Assembly: GCF_036588685.1 (NCBI RefSeq)
Contig: NC_086379.1
Location: 19,081,862 to 19,145,861 of the forward strand
Reading direction: 5' to 3'
From: Mytilus trossulus
Taxonomy: Eukaryota; Mollusca; Bivalvia; Mytilida; Mytilidae
DNA length: 64,000 nt
In this document: one piece after another, positions 41,512-55,600 of the stretch
Layout: every line of letters starts with the position of its first letter
How positions within the stretch are numbered: position 1 is the stretch's first letter
Made by a program: the position numbers and the translations under genes
The notes under the pieces: generated by a model
The model's input: the letters and a program-made list of their open reading frames with translations, nothing else
Databases searched by the model: none
What the model was told of the DNA's origin: nothing

Positions 41512-42675
41512 AGAGTGCACACGCTGAAATGTCTCGCCTTCTTTACTAATCATTGATATTATGCTGATAGTCAGTATAAAGCTTTTTTAGAAACTGTCAA
41601 ATAAACTTCGGCTGTTGTTTGCTTTATGGTCGGGTGGTTGTCGCTTTGACATATTTACCATTTCCTTTCTCAATTTTAATTTTATTAACATTAACCAAAA
41701 TAACTAACCTAAGACCAACGAACCATGAAAATGAGGTCAAGGTCAGACGAACCATGCCAGACAGACATGTACAGCTAACAATGCTTCCATACAACGAATA
41801 AAGTTGACCTATTACTTATAGTTTAAGAAAAATAGACCAAAGCACAAAAACTTAACAATGAGCAATGAACAATGAAAATGAGGTCAAGGTCAAATAAATC
41901 CTGCGCGACTGACCTATAGATCATAAAATATTTCCATACACCAAATATAGTTGACCTATGGCATATAGTATTAGATAAAAAGACAAAAACTCAAAAACTT
42001 TACTTTGACCACTCAATCATGAAAATGAGGTCAAGGTCAGATGACATCTGCCCGCTAGACATGTACACCTTACAATAATTCCATACAACAAATAAAGTAA
42101 ACCTTTTGCATAAAGTATAAGAAAACAGACCAAAACACAAAAACTTAACTATAACCACTGAACCATGAAAATGAGGTCAAGGTCAGATGACACCTGCCAG
42201 TTGGACATGTACACCTTACAGTCCTTCCATACACCGAATATACTAGCCCTATTGTTTATAGTATCTGAGATATGGACTTGACCACCAAAACTTAACCTTG
42301 TTCACCGATCCATGAAATGAGGTCCAGGTCAAGTGAAAACTGTCTGACGGGCATGAGGACCTTGCAAGGTACGCACACACCAAATATAATTATCCTTTTA
42401 CTTATATTAAGAGGAATTCAACATTACAAAAAATCTGAACTTTTTTTTCAAGTGGTCACTGAACCATGAAAATGAGGTCAAGGACATTTGACATATAACT
42501 GACGGAAACTTCGTAATATGAGGCATCTATATACAAAGTATGAAGCATCCAGGTCTTCCACCTTCTAAAATATAAAGCTTTTAAAAAGTTAGCTAACACC
42601 GCCGCCGTAGCCGCCGGATCACTATCCCTATGTCGAGCTTTCTGCAACAAAAGTTGCAGGCTCGACAAAAACGAG
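41512..42675 (-). repeat. R1 repeat, inverted, longest copy
   Basis: At least five units with 'catgaaaatgaggtcaaggt' at ~180-base spacing (41727, 41873, 42018, 42169, 42467), then 'cttccaccttctaaaatata' and 'gttgcaggctcgacaaaaac' at its end. Opposite in direction to 40045-41275 and 42945-43225. Confidence 0.8.
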
Positions 42676-42944
42676 AAAAGAACATATATGAAAAGAAAAA
42701 AAAACCACCTGCGCTTTCTCAAAGAAACTTTTACAGTGTGTTGTACTACTTTTGGGACAAATTATATCAAAATTATAGAAAACTTCATCGCCTCTAACTC
42801 AAAATATGGACAATTTTATGTTTAGGGCATCTTGAAATCTTTTGACTGCTTCTGAAGTGCTAATTTTAAACCTTTTTCAGCTGGACCAAATCACTACTTT
42901 CCTTTAAAATTCTGGACCCAAATTTTTAAACAGTGTAATTGGTT

Positions 42945-43225
42945 TGTTTTTCTTATACTGTATGCCAAAGGTCTACTATATTTGGTGTATGGAATGATTG
43001 TAAGGTGTACATGTCTAGCTGGCAGGTGTCATCTGACCTTGACCACATTTGCATAGTCCAGTGATCAAAGTTTAGTTTTTGAGTGTTGGTCTTTTTTCTA
43101 ATGCTATAAGCAATAGGTCAACTTTACTTGTTTTATGAAAGAAATTGTAAGCTGTACTTGCCTGCCTAGCTTGGTTCATCTGACCATGACCTGAGACATT
43201 TTCATGGTTCATTGGTCAATGTTTT
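42945..43225 (+). repeat. R1 repeat fragment
   Basis: 'tatttggtgtatggaatgat', 'catctgaccttgaccacatt' and a further degenerate unit. Confidence 0.65.
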
Positions 43226-43236
43226 GCAAATTTTTG

Positions 43237-43340
43237 GTTCTTCCCTTGCCGGAATTCGAACCCATGCTACTGTGATATCGTGACACCAAATCGCCTGCAC
43301 TGCAGCCGTCCCGCTAGACTATACTTTACTATAGATAATT
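43237..43340 (-). mobile_element. tRNA-derived SINE-like copy, left of a head-to-head pair
   Basis: Read on the minus strand: A-box-like 'tagtctagcgggacgg', then 'gcaggcgatttggtgtcacg' and B-box-like 'gggttcgaattccggc', ending 'aaccaaaaatttgc'. It is the mirror image of the copy to its right. Confidence 0.6.
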
Positions 43341-43460
43341 TAGCTGATCTGTAACTATAACATCTTCATGCCTTATATATCATGTACTGCAGTACGCCGC
43401 TAGATTAAAACTGACGTGGAAAGGTAACACACGGCCAGCGAAAGCTTTTTTTTTTGTAGA

Positions 43461-43720
43461 GCCCAACGGGACGGCTGCAGTGCAGGCGATTTGGTGTCAC
43501 AATATCACAGTAGCATGGGTTCGAATCCTGGCGAGGGAAGAACTAAAAATTTGCGAAAGCAAATTTACAGATCTAACATTGTTGGGTTGAATGTTAGACG
43601 AGTTGTATATACATTATGTACACAGCCATGTATCACCATCATTGATGGCGATCCGATGGATACATCTGTTGTAGAGTTGTCACTGACTCAGACATACTTA
43701 TATATATATATATAATGCCA
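43461..43720 (+). mobile_element. tRNA-derived SINE-like copy, right of a head-to-head pair
   Basis: 'aacgggacggctgcagtgca', B-box 'gggttcgaatcctggc' (43517-43532), then a perfect 8 bp stem with a GAAA loop (43547-43566, aaatttgc-gaaa-gcaaattt), a conserved-looking tail and a terminal (TA)n run. An open frame across it is not a gene. Confidence 0.6.
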
Positions 43721-44519
43721 AACAAGCATTTGGGTTTACGATTGCATTTCTTTTTTTAAAGAAAGCAACTTGTTTGAGTTACATTTAGCATTTATAGATG
43801 TTTCTGGATGATTGATTGCCTCTATTAAGATAAAGTTGTGGTCTGTTGTTCATCTGGTTTAATAATCCATTTGATTAAATCTGAGCCTATGAAACTGCCT
43901 ACAAATATTACTGGCATTTGTTTTCTTTTTGTAGTAGGTGAAGAGAAGGGTTGTGATTTTTTGATTGGCAGTTGCATAATGATTAAACTCAGATAAAAAG
44001 GTTCTTGTTTTCTCTCTTATATTATTATATTTAATAATTGAAGAAAAAAATTCTAGAGTAACTATGGGCCAAATATATTTTTTCTGTACTTCTGTTTACT
44101 GGCCGCCTTAGTATTCTCATAGTATCATGTACATGAGTGTGGAAGATTAGGTGGCACCAAAGACTTTAAAACTGCTGGTAAAACTGGTATTAACTGCTTC
44201 TCTGCTAAGCACGAGGCATTATGGGATAAAAGCAGAGACTGGTTGGCTCAGAGTAAAGTGACATGTCTGCCTGCAGACTGTTACCTTGTGAACAAGTTAT
44301 CACCCTAAAGATTCAGCTCAGCATTTCTATCTTGTACAAATCAGGTTAAACATTTATGTTACATTAACATCCTGTTCTGAAAATGCATAGTAGTTTGCCA
44401 GTAGACTTCAAGAAGCCATCAATCATCACCTGTTCACTTGATCTTTTAAAGTAACACAACATGCATTATTATTTCAGATTGTCACATATTTTATCAAGTG
44501 GCATTTTGAATTCTTTCTT
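43721..44519. other. Intergenic sequence
   Basis: No coding signal. 44140-44350 ('aaactgctggtaaaactggt', 'gactggttggctcagagt') looks like a dispersed repeat from memory, without a second copy here. Confidence 0.35.
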
Positions 44520-44630
44520 TTACAGTGACTTGTAAGTGTTGCTATCCAGCAATTGCAATTCATTCAAAATTTTGACCAAATTGCAATTTGTTTTATTAAA
44601 CCAAATTTTCAAACAGTCAAGTCACTGTAA
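44520..44630. mobile_element. 111 bp element with 13 bp inverted ends
   Basis: Left 'ttacagtgacttg', right 'caagtcactgtaa', an exact inverted match. Interior AT-rich with 'gcaattgcaatt'. Target duplication not resolved. Confidence 0.5.
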
Positions 44631-44799
44631 GCTAAACAGCTAGTGCTTGTTTCAATTTTACTCTATTATTAATTGCTATAATATAATTAAAATTATTGAG
44701 GAAGAAAGTATTAAACCAAACAACTGAATTAGTTTATCAAAGCATGCTACAGGTTATCTCCTTTTTATAAAATGCATGCAAATCTTAAGACCCTAAGGC

Positions 44800-44895
44800 T
44801 GTACAGTGACCTATAGTTGTTAACTTCTGTGTCAATTTGGTCTCTTGTGGACAGTTGTCTCATTGGAAATCAATCCATATGTTCTTTTTTATACC
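44800..44895 (+). repeat. R4 repeat fragment
   Basis: 'cagtgacctatagttgttaa', 'ggtctcttgtggacagttgt', then 'cattggaaatcaatccatat'. Confidence 0.55.
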
Positions 44896-46053
44896 TAAAG
44901 CTTGGAAGGTAATACTTTCAAACATGGAAGAACTAGGACAATTACCATAAGTAAAACTAAAGTTAACCTTTAACTAAGGGAGAAAGTTTGCTTTGTTTGA
45001 ACTTTTTTTCTTTTTTACATTGTACTGTCGTCAACTTATTGCACAGAAACTGTTTGAAGCTGGTTGACCGCCAATTTGCCTTCAATCAAGGACCATTACT
45101 CCTGAATGGTAAAATTGAACTGTTCCTTGATTCAAAACTTATTTTACCACAGAGACTTTGGAAGTTACAAATCTTTGAAAGTTTCATACAGTTTATGTAA
45201 ATGTCAACTTTGAATGTTGTGAATGTGTCTTCTGACAAACAGATATATTTTTCCAGAGAAAATAATAAATAAAGTTTAATTGTATTAATTTTTAATAGAT
45301 CTAGAACATAAATAAACATAACATATCTATGATAAGTTACTGAAAACATATAAAAAATTGACAACTAAAAATATATGTATATAAATTATAAATAACAAAA
45401 TAAGTTGGACAGACTTGTTCAAGTATAAAAATTTTATCAGGACTGTTTTTTGTAAAATTATATATAAATATAAAGCTTTCTAAGCTTTTATACACATAAA
45501 GACTAAACACAAAACTTAACATATGCATAAAAATAATTCACCAATTAGTGTTTTTAGACATGTATAGTGTCAACAATAAAAGTTTTAACATTTTAATGTT
45601 TATTTAATTATTTAGTGTTGATTGAAAATAAATAGATTTAAAAAAAACAAAGTTCTATATTATATTTTAGTTGACTACAAGAGGCCAGTAGGTGGCCTTT
45701 TATCCTTACTCTAATGATAAAAAATAAATGTTTGAAAAAATAGTCTTAAACAATTTAGTTTTACATTTTACATAATTTACATTCTACCAGCAAAGAAAGA
45801 ATCCTATTTATTTCATATTTGTAATGAATTATGCCAATATAACAATCAGCCAAAAAAAAATCCCAGCTTTAGGTAATTGGAATTGTCATTAAAAAAATTG
45901 GTATAAATTCATTTCATCAATATAAATACCGGAATGTTGGAATAAAATTCAATTATCAGACTGGAATGTACATAAGTTCACCTTGTAAATGTCAAATTTG
46001 TAAGTCATTTAGATAAAAAATTTCATTGAATGAATAAATGTAGTCCTGATTTC
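44896..46053. other. 3' flank of the dynein gene
   Basis: AT-rich; likely holds the dynein 3'UTR (minus strand). A minus-strand AATAAA is around 45808-45813. No other gene. Confidence 0.45.
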
Positions 46054-46671
46054 TTAAACTTGGAGCAGAAGGGCCACTCCACCAAGGATCCATTTACTGG
46101 CCTTCTCCTTGGACTTGAGGTTAAAGGTCCAGACAAATGTTGGTCCTCTTGTCTTGGTCTTATACACAGGACACTCATAAATATTCCTAGTGTCCATGCG
46201 GTCAACAGGAATAGCCTTAATGAAGATAACAGGCATAGCTGGAGCAAGGTCTTTAAGGCGGGCCTCTGAAATCAAACTGGTCTGCATATCCCAGCGGGCA
46301 CCTTCCATGAAGAGACCATGGACATAAGCACCTTCCCTAGGAGGTCCAGCCATATCTTCTCTGGTCTTTTTAGTGACGTCACATTGTAGCGCCATACGAT
46401 CCAGTGGCCACTCATTCTTTCTAGCCATCTGCTGCATAATAGCTGTTAAGAATGACTGTGGATTGAAGAAGCCACCAAGCCAGACAGCCGCTGGGAGTTG
46501 GAAGTCTGAAACCCATGTTTCAAGTTCTTTAATTCTAATCAGTAAGTCAGCATACCATGTACCAAGACCATGCAGGGATGGGTAGGCTTTCTTGGACCAA
46601 CCCTCTGGAACCACATCCAAGAACAAGGAATTTCCTAAGCTCTCCATATCAGCTGTGATGGTCAACTCTCC
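46054..46671 (-). CDS. DNAH9/11/17-like: Dynein heavy chain last exon (C-terminus and stop)
   Basis: 205 codons plus stop at 46054-46056. Acceptor attttccag; begins [17 protein letters not shown]. Contains [35 protein letters not shown] and the terminal [13 protein letters not shown], the near-universal 'W.L.GVALLL' tail. A candidate antisense AATAAA lies around 45808-45813. Confidence 0.94.
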   Translation of the reverse strand, partial: GELTITADMESLGNSLFLDVVPEGWSKKAYPSLHGLGTWYADLLIRIKELETWVSDFQLPAAVWLGGFFNPQSFLTAIMQQMARKNEWPLDRMALQCDVTKKTREDMAGPPREGAYVHGLFMEGARWDMQTSLISEARLKDLAPAMPVIFIKAIPVDRMDTRNIYECPVYKTKTRGPTFVWTFNLKSKEKASKWILGGVALLLQV

Positions 46672-49600
46672 CTGGAAAATGATGAAATAAATTATTGAAG
46701 AGTTTATATAATCCATATTAGTTATTAAAGAGTTTTAAAGATTATATATTAATCAGGTTTTTAGTCTTGCTAACAAATACAAATATATATTTTTTGGCAT
46801 AAATATTCTTTTTTCACCATTCCATCAAATTTTTAACTTAAATTACTGCGCATATGTATGATTCTAAAGTATTTCTAAGAACTATGTGCAAAAACAAATG
46901 CCTTTAGTTTTATCAGATTTTCAAGGATAAAACAAACTTATTACAATATCTTTTTTTGTTTAACTTCTTTTTTAGCTTATAGATGTACAGTGATTCACCT
47001 ATTCTTATACACCTTAATTGTCCCATTCTAAACTTTCTGGCTATGTGTAGCAACAATTCAGCCCCACCTGTACATGGACTATATACACATTGTTAGACTA
47101 TGCACAATTTAGAGCTTGACACCTATTTATTATTTGACCTTTACAATTTCATTTCTTAACTTGTGTCATTGGGTCTCTTTTATTTATACTTCCTACAGGA
47201 CGACTGGCTGTCCTACAATTCTGCATTCTTTACTTTTTTAAACCATTTCTCTCTATATTTTTTAATATTTTTGGCCCATGTTTCTCTATTCTTTACATCA
47301 ATTTAACATCCTATTATTTCTCTTTCTTTATTTTTTTATCTATTTTTTTCTTTTCTTTTAATTGTTTGGACCATTTTTCTGTAATATTTGCCAATTATTC
47401 TGTATTCTTTAAACCTAATCCAGGCCCTCAGACATTTGAGAGAATAAAATTTGGTAAGCTACCTTTAATCCAAGGTCCAGTTCTTTAAGTGTACGTCTTA
47501 TTTCTGAGGTGAGTCCATTCATTCTCTCCGTCTCCTGGAAGGCTACAACAACATATGGTGTCCTCTCTTCCAGAGGAACTTTAGCCATCACCTCTAACAT
47601 GTTGAACTCATCAGGTAGTTTCTCAACAATCTCATCCAAAATACTCTTGATCTAAAAAGTCAATTGAAAGTGCATTATAAAAATGATATTACCAGTTGTG
47701 TATTACAAAAAATGTATATGATTTTGATATTGTAATATGATGTGGCCATGTATCTATTTCAATTTATATTGTACTGTGGATTCATTTATTTTTCGTGGGT
47801 ATCAATTTTCATGGATTGCTGAAAACTTGCATCTTCGTGGACATTTGATTTTGTGGTTTTGTAGATCTTAGTATACAAAGCCTAATATGTTATTCTTTGA
47901 ACATCTGAATTCATGGTTGACCTGTACCCACGAAACCCACGAAAAATTGGTATCCAACGAAAAATCATGAATCCACAGTAGTCAACTTTTGTGGGTAGTT
48001 TGATGAATTACACCATGTTCTCCCTTTTTATATTCATATGAAAAATGCATATATCAGAATGTATTTTTTAAATTTATATCTACCACAGTAATTTGTGGAT
48101 TCCTCATAGTTTATTTAAATGGGTGTCTCTTCCTATTGAAAATGCAGTTGTACATGGCAAAAGGACCAACTGTTTAAATTTAAAAAAAAAATTGTATCAT
48201 TCCCTCACAACATAGTTAGAGACTGGATAATTGTAACAAATTGCTGACAACATGCAAAAGTTGATTAATTACATCTGATCGTAATTAAAAATTCCTGGTT
48301 TCATTGTTACTTACAAGTACAAGAAGCATCCTGCTTACTTAAGATTCATTTATATTTTGATGTTTGGGTTTTATTTTTCATGGAAACTTGATTTTGGAAT
48401 CTTGACAAATAGTGCATATAAGTATATATATGAAATTTGTACTCTTTCAAACAATTATATTTGTTGTCCATTGTTGGTAACAGTATTTTGAGGGAATGTG
48501 TGAAGTAAACATTTCTTTATTTAATAGGGGTGTCAGGATGAGTACAATACTAGATCAGCTTAGATATATATATACAAACCTTTTCTTCCCTACTAACTCC
48601 AGTACCAGCAGAGGCTCCAGCGTCTCTAGGCTGCATCTCAAATACAGTTCTGAACAGGTTCTCAGATGTCGTGGTCAAGAACTCAATCTCAGCGTTAGGA
48701 TGGAGACCATATAAATATGGACTTTCTTGTGGTAAACATTCATCAATGAAAGCATGGTATCCCTTGTAGTCAGAGTTTGGTGGGATAGGGAATCCTGGGG
48801 CTAGGTATAATTCACCATCAAGCTGGAAGAAAGAATTCATTATTACTTTATATGTTTTACTGTTGAACTGAACATATAAAACTGAACCATGCATCATACA
48901 TCAAACAGGAACTTGTCTAAATTAAACTGTTGTTTCAATATTTACAATGAAAACTGTGCAGTATAAATTTAACCGGTGTCAACTCAAAATATCACAGTCG
49001 CTCATTTAACCTCTTCTCTACCAGATTTCATACACAGACATCCCTCCCCCCCCCCTTCATTTTGAGACATATAATATGCTATGAGATGTACATTGATCTT
49101 TTTCGATTGTCTGATTTTAAAATCGTCAAGTATTTCTATGCTATTCAGAAATATGAGAAAATTGGCCTTTTATAATTTACTGTTCCTAAATCCTTCTTAG
49201 ACCTTTATATTAGGTGCCTTTACACATTAAACTTATTTTTATGCATTTAGTCAATCTAGCTTTCATCCTGAGATTTTAAAAAAAAAGAACATTAAGGTGT
49301 ATTAGAAAAACTGCAATAAATCTAAGTCAAAGTAACCTGAAGAAAGGTTTTTCAAAAAGACAATATTTATTTTAATATATGTAACCATTGTTTAAAAGCA
49401 CATAATGACAGAATTGATTTCAAACAATCTGTAGTATGCATATTGTTGAACACATGAGCATTTTATGCTATAATCTTACCATATCTGGATGCATGTAGAC
49501 TTCTAGATATGTCTTACAAAGACGTCTGTCCCAATCATCTGTGATGTGTCCACCGTACATAATCTCTCCAAACAAGTATCTCAGATCTTCCCATGGAACC

Positions 49601-52600
49601 TTGGTATTAGCCTCTAAGTAATTGTACAACACCATAGCACTGATGGTCAGATCTCCAGTATTGTATGGGTATACTCTGTTCCAGCCCTGGGGTCCAAACT
49701 TACGTCTCTCACAGACAACGGCATGGAAGTAACATAATGAGAACAAGATGCTCTTGAACTCACTCTCTCGGGCACACATTTCCAAAGTGTCCTAGAAAAA
49801 AAAGGAAAAGTTTTATTTTAACTTGGAAAAGTTTAATATTGTTAATTTGCATTTTTTACAAGTTGTCCATTTTAAAATTAAGTGTAGGATATTGGCTTGA
49901 ACATTCATTAAGCTAATAATGGCATGCATGTCAGCTTCTCATTAGAAAATGTTTGCCCATAATCTATTCAATATTTCCCTGCAAAATCTACTTAATTCAT
50001 GGTGGGTTTTTTTAAAAAGATTTGCCAGTTAAATTTTTCACAACATATAGAAAACTTTTGTTTCTGTCCAAATTTTTAAAATGCTAATAGTTATATGTCA
50101 AAAACAAGAGAATGGAAATGCATGTTTCATTAGATTCATCATTATAGGCTCTAGAACATAACAAATGAAATTGTGAACCAATTTGTTGAATAAATAGGGA
50201 TTAAGATACATGTAACATGCTAGTAACAATGGGGTGGGGGATGAAAGGGGTCTCATCCCAAAATTCCTGAAAAAATAAATGCCAAATCCTCAATTCCAGT
50301 GAAAATAATTTATATCTTTTGTCAGGTTTGACCTAGCTTAGGTTCAAACTATAGATTAGGTGCACTTGAGGAGATCATTCTAATACTAGTACAAGATTTT
50401 TAAAAATTTGTATTTAAAACCTTCTTTAAAAAAATAAGGCACAATTGGTCTTTAATTTTGATTACGCAGACAATTCTTCTGTTATGGAATGAAAAATTAC
50501 CTGGTCAAAGTTGTCCAAAGCTTTATGAAGATTAGCAAACATGCCAGTTGGAGGTTCGTTGGTGATTTTAATGGCTGCCTCTAGGATACCTTGTGGTATG
50601 ATATGATATTCAACAGATGCTGCTGGCTCAGCACTTATAAACACACGATAATCTGCATGGCTTTCTTCGCTGTAGGTTTCAAGTTTCTTCTCTAGTGTAG
50701 ATAGCCAATTTTGCACTAAATGAACATTCTGAAATATATGATAAAACACATTAAAAAATTCATAAGTTTCAGTGAGTGGAGAAATTACTAATGAACACTG
50801 TCAGATTGTTATTGCTTAATTATACTGTAGATTTTGTGAGAAAAGCAATAAACCCAAAACACAATATTAATTTATTCTAGACAATTTTAACAAATCCTTC
50901 TGTTTTTCTTTTATTCAAAGAAGGCAGTGTTTTATTGGGTTCTTTTGTATTTAGATTTCACAAATATTATCAAATTTAGAAAATAACATTTTACAGAAAA
51001 AACACTTTAAAATTTCTCAATATGAGCATGCATACCTGTAAAATGACCCAGTGTCCATCTTTGGCTGCAATATCTAAGGCCTGTTCAGCAACAACTTCTT
51101 GACCTTGTCCTAATGAAATGTTATGGAAGTTCTTGTTGTCGTCTGTAAATCCGATCTTTTTACCATGCATTTCCACATCCTTCAGTGGATTGACACCAGG
51201 AGACAAGATAAAGAATATTGGAGAAGATGGACCTGATTCTTCAAATGATTTGGCAAAGTCCACACTTCTGCCTTCAGTATATTTTACACCAAGCTTTTCT
51301 GTTACAAAGTCACTAAAAAATAAAGATAATGTTTTTAAGAATAAAAACCCTGTTGGAGTGGTAAAGGGTGATTTACATAAACTTGCTAGCAATTTTTATT
51401 TCACATGTTTTTGGCTTGTACCTCATTCACTGTGTTGCATGTAAATTAATAATATTTATTCATCTCGCAAATGCACATAACCCTTTCATGATCCTCACTG
51501 TTGTCCATAAGGTTTCAAACTATCAGTTCTTATTGTTTGTTTTTTTGGAAATACAGACAAAATCTTAACTCTATGATAACTTTTGGCTGAACAGATTTTT
51601 AAGGATTGGCGCTTCATGAGCATAACATTAGCTTTTTTCCGATTTTTATTTTATATTTTGATGCATAAGTATTTTTTATTCCCCTACCGACACAACAACA
51701 AGTTAGCATTTTGTTCCAGTATAATGACTTTTATCCGGTAGGGGACTATGTATTGCTATGCAATACTCTCAGAATGCTTGTTATATCATATTTTCAATAC
51801 TTAATGACATATACAAGTTAAAATTAGGTCCCATGCTTTGTTGCGATCTGAAAAGGAAATATTCCACATAAATTTTCTAGAATAATTTTCGATTAGTATC
51901 ACTGTTTCATTTTGACATTTGAAATGTACAGGAAAATGCATGAATGTGAAAGACGTCTTTAAGGTGGTAGACCTTGGTTCAGGGAGATAACTCTTTACAT
52001 CAGTAATGCGTTTGTAAAAGTCAAGTTTTATCAAAGTATCTTAAGCATTTACCTGAAACAGATTGGAAAAAATCTATGTAACATAGAAGCTTAAAATATA
52101 TCTAGGAAAATGGTTGAGACAAACGTACTGATGATTTTAAGAGTTATTTCCCTTAACCTAGGTCTACCTCCTTAAACAGAAGGAATATGTCTTTGTCTGA
52201 CAGCAGAAAACTATCACTGAGTTAATATCTGGTCAGTATATTTAATATTCATCAAAAGCTTTAAATAAGGTAACTTCACTGAAAAATTGTTTATCATAGA
52301 ATTTAAATAAATTTGATCATTTGTATTAATTGAGTTAACACAGAAATTGTTTCTAGTGTAAACTCCACATGTTTCCTTGCATACTTACGTGATAGCATAA
52401 GTCATTCTGTCAGGTCTCAGAGCTCTCATCATACAAAGTTTCTGCAGGGAAGACTTATTTTTCCATTCTTGTGGGAATTTTTCCTTTTCAGGTGCCTCAC
52501 TTTCTACAAACTTTTTCCATCTCTTTGCTGATCCTTCAATGTCACGATCCAAATTACGGAACTCCTCCATGTTGGCCATTGCCTGAAATAAAATCAAAAT

Positions 52601-55600
52601 TTGGACCCTTTGAGGTATAGGTATTTGAAATTTTTGGACACGTTTTTGATCTCAAATCGAAAACACATATTATATCAAATGACTACTTAAATTTTGTTAC
52701 TTGAACAGAACCAATAAGTAGAGATTTAAAGACTGTTTTTTGTTTTGCATTACACATCAAGAGTTTTTGTTCCGAAACATTAAATCAATCCCAAAATGCT
52801 GAGTCCAGTGGACTAAAATAGTGTGCTATGAAACCCGTAAAATATACGAGTTCATGTTCAATAAGTAACAGATCCTACAAAGACAAGGCTACTTAGGTTC
52901 ATTATTCCAACTAAGAGTTTAAAGTTATCAGTCTCTTCCTCACAATGTTTCAGGTTGAGTGAAAAAATATAGTTTACAAATTTACAGTCAGAGAGGGATT
53001 TAGATGGGGCCTGGGAACCTCTTATGGAGCTTCAAAAATGATAAATGCATAGGCTTTTTACAAGTATCACTCCAAACATTGGGTTGTGAAAGTGTCCTCA
53101 ACTTTTCGAAAATCCTTGATCTGTACCTGTCCATAATTGGTTCAATCTTGTCGGGGATATAAAAAAACCCAAAAAAAAAACCCACTAAAATATCAATGAT
53201 TTACAAACCTTAATTCCTCCCCAGCTGCTATTATTCAAGAAATCTACAGGACTGGTAATATTCTGTACGATAGGGAATCGTAGAAGGAAATCCAGTTCTG
53301 CTGGGTTTATGTCTTTAGACATCAACAAAACCTGAAAGATAAAATCATCAATTTAAATTTACTATGGGTATACATTTCAGTTATGCAAACAGCTTTTCAA
53401 CCACTCAGGGGTCATGTCATTGCATTATTTTACCCATCAGTAATAGATTTCTTAATTATTTTTTTAACAAAATGCTACAGTTGATTCTAACAGGCAACTA
53501 AAAATTCTTGTATTCCAGGATGGTAGTTCATGCAAATAACATGTGTAATGCATGGTAATATCAATCTAAATAAATACAAACATTCTTTCACTTAATTTTC
53601 TCCATCTTTAAGCAAGTTTCTGAGCATTTTTTTTTTTTTGTTTGACTTTAAAAAAAAAAAAAAATTATCTTAATTTCTGTGTTTAAAAGTAAATCGAAAG
53701 GCATAGAGCCAAGTCTGACCTTCGTTTAATTATCATAAAAATTTGACAAAGTATTTAATTTAAACCTTTGACAAAAAAATAAAAAATCAAAAAATTTGAA
53801 CCAAGCAATTTATCAGAAAAATTACACTGGTTATATAGTAGTTTGACAAACACTTATTTTGATCAGTGAGAAGCTTAATATTTCCTTAATAGCACAACGT
53901 AATTAAAACGTTCAGGTGATTTTACAGAGTTATCTCCCTGTAGTGTTAGGTACCACCTTAATGTAATTATTGAACTGTGTTTACCTGGAATGTCATCTGT
54001 GCTGTGAATATAATCTTGTCTCTTGTAAACAGACCTCTAGCAGTATACATGAACACAGAATATGTTATACAGTCAATCAAGTTGTCCACCCTTATTTTCA
54101 GTTCTTCTGAGGCTTCAGCTCTGTCTATAGCTTTCTCAAATACAATACTGAAGGCCTGAAAAAGAAAAAGAGTTTAAAAAAAATCAGAATTAGTTTCAAA
54201 ACCACATATAAATGTTTCAGACCATATGAGTATTTGGACCATATACTTTTTCAAAATATGCATACAGTCCGACTGTACACAATACGGTCTAACTAATTTT
54301 AAGAAGTTGGTCAAGTTTATTACATACAAATGTATATTACTGATCAACATAACTGGAATCTCAAATTAATATAAAAAGTTCAATTAATTGAAATGACAAG
54401 AATGTGTCCCCAGTACACAAATGCCCCACTCGCACTATTATTTTCTATGTTCAGTGGACCGTGACATTGGGTAAAAACTCTAATTTGGCATTAAAATCAG
54501 AAAGATCATATCATTGGGAACATGTGTACTAAGTTTGAAGTGGATTGGACTTCAACTTCATCAAAAACTACCTTGACCAAAAACTTTAACCTGAAGCGGG
54601 ACAGACAGACGGACGGACGAACGAACGGATGGGCGGACGAACACAATGCCCCTCTACTATCGTAGGTAGGGCATAAAAACTTAATATTTAAAATATTCAA
54701 AGAGTCACGTTTATTTAATCTGTTAATCTCCTGTATTATGTCAGTAATATATGAAATTGAATTATGCACACTGCAAATGAAGTTACCGGAATTAAACATA
54801 ATGTGAGAAAAAAAGCCTTGGGTGAGAGTGCCAAATTAGGATTCAGATAGACATTAAATAAATATTTCATTTCAATTGATCGAATGCTCTCTTATTCAAT
54901 TCATTCAATTTATTGTAATAATATTAATTTGTAAAACTATATAAAATATTTCAATCTAAAATTAATCCATATGGTAATATGTATGGACCAGCACGTACTA
55001 GACAATACCAGTATACATATATAGTCCTGCCCATACGTGTACGGCTCAAATACTTATATGGTCTGGAATATAAACATTACTTATTCTCATTGCCAGTATG
55101 ATTGGGGTCTTAATGATTCTGTTATAAATTGAAGTGGAAGTATCAGTAAATGATCTTTAGTTTTTTTTCAACTTTATGTTTGAAGGAGGACTAAAAGCAA
55201 ACTCAGGTATCAAAATTCCTCTACAAAATGCAAAATAACAGTAACGTAGCATTATTGTTAGTTACTGTCAGTCAAAATTTTTTCTAATTGTTTTTTGTGA
55301 TTTTGACTTATTTTAACACTCATGAAATGTTCTAAAAGCATTTTAAACTTCTACTTTACATGAAAGTTCCGCAAACAAGCACACACGATTTGAAATTAAT
55401 GGAGTTTCATTAGACGTTTTTAAAAAGTGACTTGTTTTTTTTCTGTATTCACATAGCGAAAAAGGAGGTGCAGACATTGTACTAGTGGATATTTTACAAG
55501 GCTGATTACAATATCTCTTTCTATACTTTGTCCTGAATATGCACGAAATAATTGCAACTGGATGATAGCCAACAATACTCAATCAATCTGCACAAACTAA

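Noticed and set aside
43461..43545. True tRNA gene
   Set aside because: B box is good but the acceptor and anticodon arms do not fold into a cloverleaf; the sequence continues into a SINE-type tail.
43491..43715. Small protein over the SINE-like element
   Set aside because: The frame follows the tRNA-like and tail sequence of a repeat, ending in (TA)n.
55343..55582. 79-residue minus-strand frame in a dynein intron
   Set aside because: Not continuous with dynein homology, no splice sites in frame, no recognisable domain.
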